Origin: Neptunomonas marina
GTDB lineage: Bacteria > Pseudomonadota > Gammaproteobacteria > Pseudomonadales > Balneatricaceae
Assembly: GCF_004005935.1 (NCBI RefSeq)
Contig: NZ_SACQ01000006.1
Coordinates: 124,001-188,000, forward strand
Length of the DNA stretch: 64,000 nt
Direction of reading: 5' to 3'
Below, piece by piece: positions 16,643 to 24,823 of the stretch. The translations under genes and the position numbers were made by a program. Position 1 is the first letter of the stretch, and every line of letters starts with the position of its first letter. The notes under the pieces were generated by a model. The model was not told where the DNA came from. It searched no databases and saw only the letters and a program-made list of their open reading frames with translations.

Positions 16643-18025
16643 GCTTTTACGATGCGGCGCATGTTGTGTGCGCTAATGTTTGTTATTGCTCCTTTTGCGA
16701 GTGCTGTTAACGTCTCCTCCAATGATCGCGGTGAAGTCTTGCTCTTTCCGCTCTATACCGCCCAAAACGGGTGGGATACCTACCTAAACCTGTTTACACA
16801 GGGCGGCTTAGTCCACATCAAATTCCGCAGTGCGCAAACGGGTGAAGTGTTGGACTCTTTCCATATTTACGGGGGAGCCGCGTCCACGTTTCGTGCCAGC
16901 TTATCGACCATCGCACCAGGTAAAACCGTCATGCGTGTTGCAGAAGGGCAATGTGTGATTGGCGGACAAGTGGGATCTGAAGTACTACACCAAGGCGGCG
17001 TTGGTACCGATCTACCGCTCTCGGCAGATATCGGCTTTATCGAAGTCTTTGCAACGGGCTTAATCATGAATGGCATGCAGCCTGAGTATGGACGAACCGG
17101 TTTTAGCTGCGCAGAGTATGCGGCTAACTGGGCTACAAATGGGCGCTGGCAGACCCACCCCGATGCGGACATGGATGCAGCAGGTTACACCGCACAGATC
17201 CATGGCACTGTTAACTTTGTGAATGTAACGCAGGGGTTGTCATCTGCGAATCATGCCACTGCGTTAACCAATACCGGAGCGCGTTTCACGCATCAGCACC
17301 CCACCCGTAATACGTTAGATCTTACCCAGACCCAAGGGGGGATAGAGGCAGTCGCGCAGGCTCTGCATGTGACAGGAATATCGAATGTCATGGATCACTC
17401 CTCCGACGTAAATGCATATACTGAGTGGGTCGTTACCTACCCGTTAGTGGGGTATGGCTATGAGAAACCGTATACCGTTCAACAAGACGGGGAAGGCTTA
17501 AACTGCGGTGGCTGGACAGTGATATCCGATACTAACGAATTAGGTAGCGTACGAAGCGGCGGTATTATTTCTTCTGATGGCAGTAGCACAGATTTCTATC
17601 CAATAAGGACGCTCGACTCCATAGTACCTGCACCTTCTCTTGCGCCCTTCTTCTGCGAAGCCGCTAATATTCAATATCTCCAACATCTTCAACCTCGCCA
17701 CCCTAATAGTTCAAGTCTTTCTACAGCGAGTAACAGGCTGGGTTTTGTGAGTGCTGTAGCCTGGCAATCATGGTTTACGCAGGTCAGTTTTGAATTTGAG
17801 CGGCCTGAAGATGGGGAGTTGCCTGTATATCCAGATCGTAGGCATGTACCCCAGGCACCCACAAACGTAACCTATCACCCCATGAAACATCCGGTTATTG
17901 GATTCAGATTGACTAGTTATGAAAACGGCACATTAAACGGTGGTGGTACACTGGCTAACTACTCATTTTTAACACCACATACTTTCGGCTGCGACAGCAA
18001 GGATGGTCAGCGATGCAAAGATTAA
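16634..18025 (+). CDS. Secreted protein of unknown function, paralogue A (type 1, copy 1)
   Basis: This 463-residue protein has a signal peptide ending near ASA/V at about 25. The mature start NVSSNDRGEVLLFPLYTAQN, with NGWDTYLNL and an SFHIYGGA segment, resembles an uncharacterised secreted family in marine gammaproteobacteria (recalled pattern: GxxLIYPYYTVxxG then KVRF). Several conserved Cys are likely disulfide-bonded. Bases 16706-17201 are about 98.6% identical to the third gene, while the rest of the protein is only distantly similar to it. The C-terminal GFRLTSYENGTLNGG ending is shared by all four paralogues. The stop overlaps the next start by 13 bases. The ribosome site GGGAAAGG lies just before ATG 16634. 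Function is unknown; a surface, adhesive or envelope role would be a guess. Confidence 0.75.
   Translation: MSTAFTMRRMLCALMFVIAPFASAVNVSSNDRGEVLLFPLYTAQNGWDTYLNLFTQGGLVHIKFRSAQTGEVLDSFHIYGGAASTFRASLSTIAPGKTVMRVAEGQCVIGGQVGSEVLHQGGVGTDLPLSADIGFIEVFATGLIMNGMQPEYGRTGFSCAEYAANWATNGRWQTHPDADMDAAGYTAQIHGTVNFVNVTQGLSSANHATALTNTGARFTHQHPTRNTLDLTQTQGGIEAVAQALHVTGISNVMDHSSDVNAYTEWVVTYPLVGYGYEKPYTVQQDGEGLNCGGWTVISDTNELGSVRSGGIISSDGSSTDFYPIRTLDSIVPAPSLAPFFCEAANIQYLQHLQPRHPNSSSLSTASNRLGFVSAVAWQSWFTQVSFEFERPEDGELPVYPDRRHVPQAPTNVTYHPMKHPVIGFRLTSYENGTLNGGGTLANYSFLTPHTFGCDSKDGQRCKD
16706..17201 (+). repeat. Homogenised repeat R1, copy 1 (type 1 N-terminal half)
   Basis: This 496-base segment matches 19449-19944 at a constant offset of 2743 with about 7 mismatches that I counted and no indel. 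Identity stops abruptly at its right edge within the coding sequence. Confidence 0.9.
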
Positions 18026-19296
18026 CCGCTCAAGTTTTTGTATTAGGTGCTGCCATAAGTCTCTCTGTAGCAGCAAATAGCGATAATGTGCCAGAGCGAG
18101 TAACGCACTCGCGCTTTGGAGAAGCGCTTATTGTGCCGTTCTTCTCAGCCCAAAGCGGGTGGGAGACTTACATCAATGTAGAGCCTACTAGCGAGCGCTT
18201 GCACATGAAAATAAGAGATGCACACACAGGTGCAGTACGCGCTGCTTATAACATTTATTACATAGACGAAGTACAAAAAAGACTACTTGCTTTTGCATTA
18301 TACAAAGACTCCGAGGGTAGAAGCAGAGCTGCTTTCGCAAATTCCTTAAGTGCATCAATATGCTTGGTTGGCGGAGATGTGGGTAAGCCAACCTCCTTTA
18401 TAAGAGATGATTATTCCCAGGTTCTCAGATTTGACTTACCGGTAGACCAAGGCTCTGTCGAGTTATATGCCATACCGGCCTCGTTAGCCGAGCGTTGGGA
18501 AGCATCCTTAACCTGTGAGGAAATTGCAGAACAATGGCAAACACGCGGTGCCATCGTCGAGGAAGGGAGCTTTAGTGACGACGGCCAAGCGATACTGGGG
18601 GCCGAGGTTACTTTAATCAATGTCGCCCGAGGGCTCATGTCCGGCTACCAAGCTACTGCACTGAGAGGCTTGAACCTCCCAGCCGAGCACTTCCATCCAA
18701 CACTGAATAATTACGACCTCTCACGTGCTGAAGGGGGGATAGCGGCGGTCGCTGATGCCTTGTCAGTGGCGAGTCTCACCAATGAAGTGGTACAGCTTAA
18801 AGATATTAATGCAGCAACCGAATGGGTCGTTAGCTATCCCCTAGCCGGCTACATGAACCATAAACCCTATACCACCGACTTAGGCCATACGACGCAGTGG
18901 TGCGATAGTTTTGGGGTTTATCCCACAGCCTCAGCAGAACCGGCGGCAAGTGTGCAGGTTAATCAGCAGCAAGGTGTTACCGCGCTACAGCCACAAGACA
19001 CGGAGTACAGCCCAGCTCGCCCCGCCGGTCTATGCCATGCGGTGAATGTGGTGGGCTTTGGTGCGGAGCCGGTCTTAGCCGACGCAGGTGCAGAGAACTG
19101 GGTCCAAGCCCCTCGCACCTTGGTTGATCTGCTTAACGGTCGTGCTTCGGTGCTGACATGGGCATTGCCGGCTGAGCGAACGCAGCCCCGGGTGCCTATG
19201 CTGGGATTCCGTCTCACAACCTTTGAGAACGGCACCTTAGATGGGGGTAAAGTCTTAGCGAACTACTCGCTGCTCACCCCGCATAAGCGTGACTAA
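18013..19296 (+). CDS. Secreted protein of unknown function, paralogue B (type 2, copy 1)
   Basis: This 427-residue protein has a signal peptide of about 21 residues (AAISLSVAANS). The mature start FGEALIVPFFSAQSGWETYIN is homologous to the type 1 pattern, so all four proteins share one fold. The middle holds CLVGGDVGKP- and LTCEEIAEQW-type segments matching equivalent Cys positions in the paralogues. The C-terminal half (18655-19296) is about 98.6% identical in DNA to the fourth gene. The start ATG lies inside the last codons of paralogue A (13-base overlap), with AAGGA upstream, so translation is probably coupled. It ends with GFRLTTFENGTLDGGK and TPHKRD. Role unknown; probably a periplasmic or surface partner of A. 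Confidence 0.75.
   Translation: MQRLTAQVFVLGAAISLSVAANSDNVPERVTHSRFGEALIVPFFSAQSGWETYINVEPTSERLHMKIRDAHTGAVRAAYNIYYIDEVQKRLLAFALYKDSEGRSRAAFANSLSASICLVGGDVGKPTSFIRDDYSQVLRFDLPVDQGSVELYAIPASLAERWEASLTCEEIAEQWQTRGAIVEEGSFSDDGQAILGAEVTLINVARGLMSGYQATALRGLNLPAEHFHPTLNNYDLSRAEGGIAAVADALSVASLTNEVVQLKDINAATEWVVSYPLAGYMNHKPYTTDLGHTTQWCDSFGVYPTASAEPAASVQVNQQQGVTALQPQDTEYSPARPAGLCHAVNVVGFGAEPVLADAGAENWVQAPRTLVDLLNGRASVLTWALPAERTQPRVPMLGFRLTTFENGTLDGGKVLANYSLLTPHKRD
18655..19296 (+). repeat. Homogenised repeat R2, copy 1 (type 2 C-terminal half)
   Basis: This 642-base segment matches 21269-21910 at a constant offset of 2614 with about 9 mismatches and no indel, ending exactly at the stop codon in both copies. 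Confidence 0.9.
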
Positions 19297-19379
19297 ACGT
19301 GTGATGTCTTACTGTGGAGCCATGCCCTAATAACCACCACACCACAATGATACAAAATATATACAAGGACAGTACTGAG

Positions 19380-20681
19380 ATGAAAACCTACTTACAGCGT
19401 TTGTTGTGCTGTGGGCTGTTGATACTCACAGCCCCCTTTGTTCATGCCGTTAACGTCTCCTCCAATGATCGCGGTGAAGTCTTGCTCTTTCCGCTCTATA
19501 CCGCCCAAAACGGGTGGGATACCTACCTAAACCTGTTTACACAGGGCGGTTTAGTCCACATCAAATTCCGCAGTGCGCAAACGGGTGAAGTGTTGGACTC
19601 TTTCCATATTTACGGGGGAGCCGCGTCCACGTTTCGTGCCAGCTTATCGACCATCGCACCAGGTAAAACCGTCATGCGTGTTGCAGAAGGGCAATGTGTG
19701 ATTGGCGGACAAGTGGGATCTGAAGTACTACATCAAGGCGGTGTTGGTACCGACCTACCGCTCTCGGCAGATATCGGTTTTATCGAAGTCTTTGCAACGG
19801 GCTTAGCCATGAATGGCATGCAGCCTGAGTATGGACGAACCGGTTTTAGCTGCGCAGAGTATGCGGCTAACTGGGCTACAAATGGGCGCTGGCAGACCCA
19901 CCCCGATGCGGACATGGATGCAGCAGGTTACACCGCACAGATCCGTGGCAATGTTAACTTAGTTAGTGTAACGAAAGGACTTTCGGCAGTCAGCACCGCT
20001 GTCGCTCTTGCCGAAACAGGGATACAATTTAGCCATCAGCATCCAACTAAAAACCAGATCAATTTAACGCAAACTGTTGGTGGTATTCAGGCGGTCGCGG
20101 ATGCTTTGAATGTTACGGGAATCTCGAATTTTGTTGATAGTAACGATTTCACTGCTGCGGACACTCAGTGGGTAGTCACGTATCCATTAGCAGGGTACGG
20201 CTATACAAAACCATACGTGCGAGATGTTGAAACCAGCTGTGGCATCGCACACAACTCAAATATCTCTTCAGTGACAGCAGAGCTCGCTCATCATACAGAT
20301 GTCTTTGTCACTAACTTTACATCGGTGTTGAATCAGTCTCATAGCGTTAGCCATGGATTTTGCAATGCTGTGAATCTATATGCTCCTGTGGGGCAAGTGA
20401 GTAGTTATAACAGTTTAAGTGATTCGTCATCGTTAATCACGGAGGGCTTTTCGTTCAGTCGAACAGAGGTTGGGCTCTTAAAACTCAGCTTTATTCAAAG
20501 CCAACAAAACTTTGGTAACGGAAAGACTGTAGGTGAAATTAAGCATCCAGTACTTGGCTTTCGTTTAACGACATATGTAAACGGAACGTTATTTGGTGGA
20601 AAAGTACTGTCGAATTACATGTTTTTAGATGCTCACCGCCCAATCTGCAACGACAAGGAGAATATGTCATGCGGAAGCTAA
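19380..20681 (+). CDS. Secreted protein of unknown function, paralogue C (type 1, copy 2)
   Basis: This is a 433-residue protein when started at ATG 19380, which gives a clean signal peptide (MKTYLQRLLCCGLLILTAPF, cleavage near HA/V) and follows an AAGGAC site by about 10 bases. An in-frame ATG at 19314 would add 22 residues with no ribosome site. Mature residues from VNVSSNDRGE to about AQI are virtually identical to paralogue A. The remainder diverges strongly, including loss of A's long Pro/Arg-rich loop, but keeps the WVVTYPLAGYGY, FCNAVNLY and GFRLTTYVNGTL landmarks. It overlaps the next gene by 13 bases, exactly as A overlaps B. Function is unknown. Confidence 0.75.
   Translation: MKTYLQRLLCCGLLILTAPFVHAVNVSSNDRGEVLLFPLYTAQNGWDTYLNLFTQGGLVHIKFRSAQTGEVLDSFHIYGGAASTFRASLSTIAPGKTVMRVAEGQCVIGGQVGSEVLHQGGVGTDLPLSADIGFIEVFATGLAMNGMQPEYGRTGFSCAEYAANWATNGRWQTHPDADMDAAGYTAQIRGNVNLVSVTKGLSAVSTAVALAETGIQFSHQHPTKNQINLTQTVGGIQAVADALNVTGISNFVDSNDFTAADTQWVVTYPLAGYGYTKPYVRDVETSCGIAHNSNISSVTAELAHHTDVFVTNFTSVLNQSHSVSHGFCNAVNLYAPVGQVSSYNSLSDSSSLITEGFSFSRTEVGLLKLSFIQSQQNFGNGKTVGEIKHPVLGFRLTTYVNGTLFGGKVLSNYMFLDAHRPICNDKENMSCGS
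19449..19944 (+). repeat. Homogenised repeat R1, copy 2
   Basis: This is the partner of 16706-17201. It begins at the first codons of the mature protein (GTT AAC) and ends inside the AQI codons. The signal peptides outside it are unrelated at the DNA level. Confidence 0.9.
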
Positions 20682-21910
20682 GTTTGTTTATGGTAATGCT
20701 TATGGGAATGTTTACGTCGCAAATGAGCGTTGCAGGCAATCTTGAGTTGGCTGGTGATCATCGTGGAGAGGCGTTAATTGTCCCATTCTTCAGCGCCCAG
20801 AATAACTGGGAAACATACTTAAATATTGCATCAGATTCGAAAGCTCTGCATATCAAATTTCGTAGTATAGTGAACGGCGACGTTTTAGCTTCGTATAATG
20901 TGTACCTCGGCAAAGCTGCTCTTTTTAGTATGGCTATGTATTCGCTTGAAAACGGCAGGGCAATGCTTAATTTCGTTGATAGCTCTGTTGGTCATAATTG
21001 CATCATTGGGGGAGTTATCGATGCGCCTATTCGTTCCTATCAAAATACGAGCTATCAGAGTTCAGTTGAGTTAGAGGAAAGTAGTGGCTCTTTAGAAATT
21101 TACCCTATTAGTGTGGTTGATGGCCTTAATAATTGCGACGCTATGGTGAATCTTTGGCAGCAAGGTGAGCAAACGACAAGTGTAGGGTTAGCGAATACTC
21201 ACGGAACCTTAGAAGGTTATGTTGCGATTGCAAATGTAGGTCGGGGCTTGCTCTCTAGTTATCGAGCCACTGCACTGAGAGGCTTGAACCTCCCAGCCGA
21301 GCACTTCCATCCAACACTGAATAATTACGACCTCTCACGTGCTGAAGGGGGTATAGCGGCGGTCGCTGATGCCTTGTCAGTGGCGAGTCTCACCAATGAA
21401 GTGGTACAGCTTAAAGATATTAATGCAGCAACCGAATGGGTCGTTAGCTATCCCCTAGCCGGCTACATGAACCATAAACCCTATACCACCGACTTAGGCC
21501 ATACGACGCAGTGGTGCGATAGCTTTGGGGTTTATCCCACAACCTCAGCAGAACCGGCGGCAAGTGTGCAGGTTAATCAGCAGCAAGGCGTTACCGCGCT
21601 ACAACCACAAGACACGGAGTACAGCCCGACTCGCCCCGCCGGTCTATGCCATGCGGTGAATGTGGTGGGCTTTGGTGCGGAGCCGGTCTTAGCCGACGCA
21701 GGTGCAGAGAACTGGGTCCAAGCCCCTCGCACCTTGGTTGATCTGCTTAACGGTCGTGCTTCGGTGCTGACATGGGCATTACCGGCTGAGCGAACGCAGC
21801 CCCGGGTGCCTATGCTGGGGTTCCGTCTCACAACCTTTGAGAACGGCACCTTAGATGGGGGTAAAGTCTTAGCGAACTACTCGCTGCTCACCCCGCATAA
21901 GCGTGACTAA
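20669..21910 (+). CDS. Secreted protein of unknown function, paralogue D (type 2, copy 2)
   Basis: This 413-residue protein has a signal peptide (MRKLSLFMVMLMGMFTSQM, cleavage near VAG). The mature start HRGEALIVPFFSAQNNWETYL aligns with paralogue B, but the N-terminal half is otherwise diverged. From the ATALRGLNLP residues to the stop, the protein differs from B by only two residues (both Ala to Thr). The ribosome site AAGGAG lies within the end of paralogue C, giving a coupled 13-base overlap. The operon ends at a UUCG-loop terminator 32 bases later. Function is unknown; the pairing of type 1 with type 2 suggests a heteromeric complex or sequentially secreted partners. Confidence 0.75.
   Translation: MRKLSLFMVMLMGMFTSQMSVAGNLELAGDHRGEALIVPFFSAQNNWETYLNIASDSKALHIKFRSIVNGDVLASYNVYLGKAALFSMAMYSLENGRAMLNFVDSSVGHNCIIGGVIDAPIRSYQNTSYQSSVELEESSGSLEIYPISVVDGLNNCDAMVNLWQQGEQTTSVGLANTHGTLEGYVAIANVGRGLLSSYRATALRGLNLPAEHFHPTLNNYDLSRAEGGIAAVADALSVASLTNEVVQLKDINAATEWVVSYPLAGYMNHKPYTTDLGHTTQWCDSFGVYPTTSAEPAASVQVNQQQGVTALQPQDTEYSPTRPAGLCHAVNVVGFGAEPVLADAGAENWVQAPRTLVDLLNGRASVLTWALPAERTQPRVPMLGFRLTTFENGTLDGGKVLANYSLLTPHKRD
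21269..21910 (+). repeat. Homogenised repeat R2, copy 2
   Basis: This is the partner of 18655-19296. Two of its roughly nine base differences are an adjacent AG/GA pair; the two amino-acid changes are Ala to Thr. Confidence 0.9.
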
Positions 21911-21942
21911 CTGAGCGTTTTCGCCACAGCGGCATATCAGCT

Positions 21943-21964
21943 AAGCACCTTCGGGTGCTTTTTT
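21943..21964 (+). terminator. Rho-independent terminator of the four-paralogue array
   Basis: Arms AAGCACC/GGTGCTT (21943-21949 and 21954-21960) with a TTCG tetraloop are followed by a T6 run. Confidence 0.88.
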
Positions 21965-22024
21965 AGTGCGTCCATATTACCATTGCGCTTTAGTTTTAGA
22001 CGTTCGTCTACTCTCGAGGTTTAC

Positions 22025-22621
22025 ATGGATATAGCTGCTTATTTGAATGCGCTGATCGCCCTATTTGTGATTATTGATCCTATCGGCGCAGCGCTAATTT
22101 TTCATTCCCTTGTGCCACCTGATGATATGGCTCACCGCTTTAAAATGGCGTTAAAGGCAGGGGTTATTTCTTTCGCGTTGTTGGTGTTGTTTGGTAACTT
22201 TGGTGAGCCTTTGCTGCACAAGCTTGGTATCAGTATTGATGCGCTACGGATTTCGGGCGGGATTCTGTTGTTTTACACCGCATTCAATATGATCACCAAA
22301 GATATGGAGTACACCACTACCACTGAACGTAAAGATATTGCTGTATTTCCCATGTCTATACCGCTGATGGCTGGGCCTGGGTCGTTAACGTTGGCGATTC
22401 TGCTTTATTCAAAAGGAGAGGCGTCTGCGTCTAACATGGCGGTTACTCTGGCCATCTTATCCATTACGGTATCTACCTTTTTGCTGATGATGCTTTCACG
22501 ATACGTAAAGCGAATCATTGGTCGCACTGGTGATGATATTTTGCGTCGTTTTCTGGGCGTTATTCTTGCGGCATTGGCAATTCAGTTTGTGCATGACGGC
22601 GTCGTTAATATGTCAGTTTAA
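22025..22621 (+). CDS. MarC-family integral membrane protein
   Basis: This 198-residue protein has about six hydrophobic segments and no signal peptide. LFVIIDPIGAALIFHSL near the N-terminus and FPMSIPLMAGPGSLTLAIL in the middle are the MarC/YhgN (UPF0056) signatures, where DP and AGPG flank membrane helices. MarC was once linked to antibiotic resistance, but its transport role is unproven. ATG 22025 with GAGG upstream is chosen over the in-frame 21983 start, whose 14 extra residues would be polar and lie next to the upstream terminator. It is convergent with fpr (5-base gap). Confidence 0.85.
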   Translation: MDIAAYLNALIALFVIIDPIGAALIFHSLVPPDDMAHRFKMALKAGVISFALLVLFGNFGEPLLHKLGISIDALRISGGILLFYTAFNMITKDMEYTTTTERKDIAVFPMSIPLMAGPGSLTLAILLYSKGEASASNMAVTLAILSITVSTFLLMMLSRYVKRIIGRTGDDILRRFLGVILAALAIQFVHDGVVNMSV

Positions 22622-22626
22622 TGTGG

Positions 22627-23400
22627 CTAACGCTCCACAAATGCTCGCTCGATAACATAGTGGCCTAAGTGGCCACTTTTTGCTTCTGCAAACCCTCTTT
22701 CGCTCAACTGTTCACTCATCTCTTTTATCATCTCTGGATTTCCGCACAACATGACTCTATCGGCCGTGGGTGCAAGCGGCGGCAAGCCAAGCGTGTTAGT
22801 GAGCTGGTCTGTTTTGAGCAGATCGGTCAAACGGCCCTGATTGCGAAATGGCTCGCGCGTTACCGTTGGAAAGTAGATGAGCTTCTCCTTGACGCTTTCT
22901 CCAAAGTAGGGGTTGCTCGTCAATACGTGGCTAATTTCGCGTTGATAAGCTAAGTCAGAGACCTTACGTACGCAGTGCGCCAAAATGACACTCTCATATG
23001 CATCATAAATAGAGGGGTCCTTTATTAGGCTTAGGAAAGGGGCTAGCCCTGTGCCTGTGGCGAACATGTAGAGCCGTTTTCCTGGCAGTAGGTGGCCATT
23101 TACAAGGGTGCCTGTCGTCTTTTGACTTACCCAGAGCGCATCTCCGGGCTGTATGGTCGCTAGCTGGGAGGTTAGGGGGCCATCAGGCACCTTGATGCTA
23201 AAAAACTCCAGGTGGTCCTCATAGTTGGCGCTCACCATACTGTAAGCGCGCATCACCTTTCTGCCGTCGCGTTCAATACCGACTAACGTAAACTGGCCGT
23301 TCTCAAAACGAAAGCTAGGGTTACGGGTGGTTCGGATACTGAAGAGTGAGTCGTTCCAGTGGTGTACCGAAATGACAGCCTCTTTCTTTATAACACGCAT
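22627..23400 (-). CDS. fpr: Ferredoxin/flavodoxin-NADP+ reductase
   Basis: This 257-residue cytoplasmic flavoenzyme exchanges electrons between NADPH and ferredoxin or flavodoxin. The FAD site is RAYSMVSA (about residues 51-58) with KVPDGPLTSQL. The NADP site includes ATGTGLAPFLS (about 114-124) and the LCGNPEM strand. The C-terminus VIERAFVER is characteristic of the Azotobacter/Pseudomonas subclass, whose terminal residues stack on FAD. ATG 23400 has CGAGG 5-6 bases upstream. A longer in-frame frame reaching 23532 would add 44 residues absent from the family. In pseudomonads fpr is induced by oxidative stress; no regulator gene is adjacent here. Confidence 0.92.
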   Translation of the reverse strand: MRVIKKEAVISVHHWNDSLFSIRTTRNPSFRFENGQFTLVGIERDGRKVMRAYSMVSANYEDHLEFFSIKVPDGPLTSQLATIQPGDALWVSQKTTGTLVNGHLLPGKRLYMFATGTGLAPFLSLIKDPSIYDAYESVILAHCVRKVSDLAYQREISHVLTSNPYFGESVKEKLIYFPTVTREPFRNQGRLTDLLKTDQLTNTLGLPPLAPTADRVMLCGNPEMIKEMSEQLSERGFAEAKSGHLGHYVIERAFVER

Positions 23401-23631
23401 GATGACCTCGGGTGTTTTTATTAAAAAACTATATGTCGGCTTACGAGCTACCAAAAGTGTTCTAACGCCATAATGGCGCTTTCTGATTGAATTTTGATCA
23501 CTTTTGGTTGTTATTGTTCGAAAATTACTCAAGTTTTTGAAAAAAATCGATTTTTTTGAAAAAAAATCAAAAAAATAGAAAAAGGGTGTTGACTCTTTTT
23601 CCGAACTCTATAAAATCTGCGCCCATCCTTT
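23401..23631. promoter_or_regulatory. fpr / tRNA divergent promoter region
   Basis: This AT-rich spacer contains an 18-base perfect palindrome (seven A, TCGA core, seven T) at 23540-23557. The tRNA promoter is TTGACT (23589-23594), 16 bases, TAAAAT (23611-23616), followed by a GC-rich CTGCGCCC discriminator typical of stringently controlled stable-RNA operons. The A/T tracts could act as an UP element. Confidence 0.55.
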
Positions 23632-23719
23632 GGAGGGGTGGCTGAGTGGTCGAAAGCACCGGTCTTGAAAACCGGCGAGTCGAGAGGCTCCCAGGGTTCG
23701 AATCCCTGCCCCTCCGCCA
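23632..23719 (+). tRNA. tRNA-Ser (UGA)
   Basis: This is an 88-nt class II tRNA with GGAGGGG/CCCCTCC acceptor, long variable arm (CGAGTCGAGAGGCTCC region), anticodon loop CTTGAAA (anticodon TGA) and encoded CCA. It is the first of six tRNA genes on one transcript. Confidence 0.95.
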
Positions 23720-23737
23720 TTTAAAGGATGCTGAAGT

Positions 23738-23813
23738 TCCTCGATAGCTCAGTTGGTAGAGCAGTAGACTGTTAATCTATTGGTCGCTGGTTCGAGTCCA
23801 GCTCGAGGAGCCA
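23738..23813 (+). tRNA. tRNA-Asn (GUU), copy 1
   Basis: This is a 76-nt tRNA with TCCTCGA/TCGAGGA acceptor, loop CTGTTAA (anticodon GTT), TTCGAGT T-loop and encoded CCA. Confidence 0.96.
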
Positions 23814-23820
23814 CTTCAGT

Positions 23821-23895
23821 GGGTCGTTAGCTCAGTGGTAGAGCAGTTGGCTTTTAACCAATTGGTCATAGGTTCAAATCCTATACGACCCACCA
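23821..23895 (+). tRNA. tRNA-Lys (UUU), copy 1
   Basis: This is a 75-nt tRNA with GGGTCGT/ACGACCC acceptor, loop CTTTTAA (anticodon TTT) and encoded CCA. It lies 7 bases after tRNA-Asn. Confidence 0.96.
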
Positions 23896-23911
23896 CTTTT
23901 CTTCTTTATAT

Positions 23912-23986
23912 GGGTCGTTAGCTCAGTGGTAGAGCAGTTGGCTTTTAACCAATTGGTCATAGGTTCAAATCCTATACGACCCACCA
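23912..23986 (+). tRNA. tRNA-Lys (UUU), copy 2
   Basis: It is identical in sequence to the copy at 23821-23895, including the encoded CCA. Confidence 0.96.
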
Positions 23987-24025
23987 TTTTCCTAGATAAG
24001 TAATTTGCTTATTTGGGCTTTGAGT

Positions 24026-24101
24026 TCCTCGATAGCTCAGTTGGTAGAGCAGTAGACTGTTAATCTATTGGTCGCTGGTTCGAGTCCAGCTCGAGGAGCC
24101 A
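24026..24101 (+). tRNA. tRNA-Asn (GUU), copy 2
   Basis: It is identical in sequence to the copy at 23738-23813, with anticodon GTT and encoded CCA. Confidence 0.96.
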
Positions 24102-24117
24102 ACTCTATTTTTTCTCC

Positions 24118-24192
24118 GGGTCGTTAGCTCAGTGGTAGAGCAGTTGGCTTTTAACCAATTGGTCATAGGTTCAAATCCTATACGACCCACCA
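24118..24192 (+). tRNA. tRNA-Lys (UUU), copy 3
   Basis: It is identical to the other two tRNA-Lys copies. It is the last gene of the tRNA transcript; no clear terminator hairpin is seen before the convergent greB stop at 24221. Confidence 0.96.
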
Positions 24193-24220
24193 TTCTTTTT
24201 GACTACCTTTTACGCTGTAT

Positions 24221-24739
24221 TTAGGTGGTTCGTTTGTCATATCGATATTCGATACCCACAATCTCATAGTACACTTCGTCGCCATTGGGCTTAGTAAACG
24301 TGACCTCATCGTTGAGCTGCTTTTTAACCAGTTGGCGCGCGAGAGGTGAATCGATGCTAATGTAGTCAGGTTGGTCGCCAATCTCATCTGCTCCAACTAA
24401 GCGGTAACAATGCTTTTGGTCATCCTCGTCTAGCAGTGTGACCCAAGCGCCAAAAAAGACCATGTTTGGGTTATCCGGTGCTCTTTCAACCACAACGATA
24501 TCTTCAAGCCGCTTAGCGAGGTAACGCACGCGGCGATCAATCTCGCGTAGCTGCTTCTTGCCATAAATATATTCGGCGTTTTCGGAGCGATCACCTTGTG
24601 CTGCAGCTTCTTTAACGGCCTGTGTGACCTGTGGCCGCTTCACTTTCCAAAGCTCTTTTAGCTCGCTGTTTAAGCGCTCATACCCCTCTACGGTGATATA
24701 CTTGCTGCTGCGTGGTTGTGGTGCGCGCCAGCGTCCCAT
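24221..24739 (-). CDS. greB: Transcript cleavage factor GreB
   Basis: This 172-residue cytoplasmic factor inserts a coiled-coil into the RNA polymerase secondary channel and stimulates cleavage of backtracked RNA. The N-terminal coiled coil includes YITVEGYERLNSELKELW and the tip QGDRSENAEY with the catalytic acidic pair (GDRSENAEY is the Gre signature). The C-terminal FKBP-like globular domain includes VVVERAPDNPNMVFFGAWV, a GreB-specific stretch, and IDSPLARQL. Length and the conserved Trp/Arg-rich start fit GreB rather than GreA. GAGG lies about 8 bases before the ATG. It is convergent with the tRNA cluster. Confidence 0.94.
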   Translation of the reverse strand: MGRWRAPQPRSSKYITVEGYERLNSELKELWKVKRPQVTQAVKEAAAQGDRSENAEYIYGKKQLREIDRRVRYLAKRLEDIVVVERAPDNPNMVFFGAWVTLLDEDDQKHCYRLVGADEIGDQPDYISIDSPLARQLVKKQLNDEVTFTKPNGDEVYYEIVGIEYRYDKRTT

Positions 24740-24823
24740 GAATTAACCTCGTCGAATTAAAGTGGTAAAGATGTGCCTACCGATGCCGCTATAAAAAATT
24801 GATCACTTAACCTGAGCATTCTC

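Noticed and set aside
16634-21910. Four-paralogue array as a mobile element or phage insertion
   Set aside because: No integrase, transposase, terminal repeats or tRNA junction flank it, and the neighbours are ordinary chromosomal genes.
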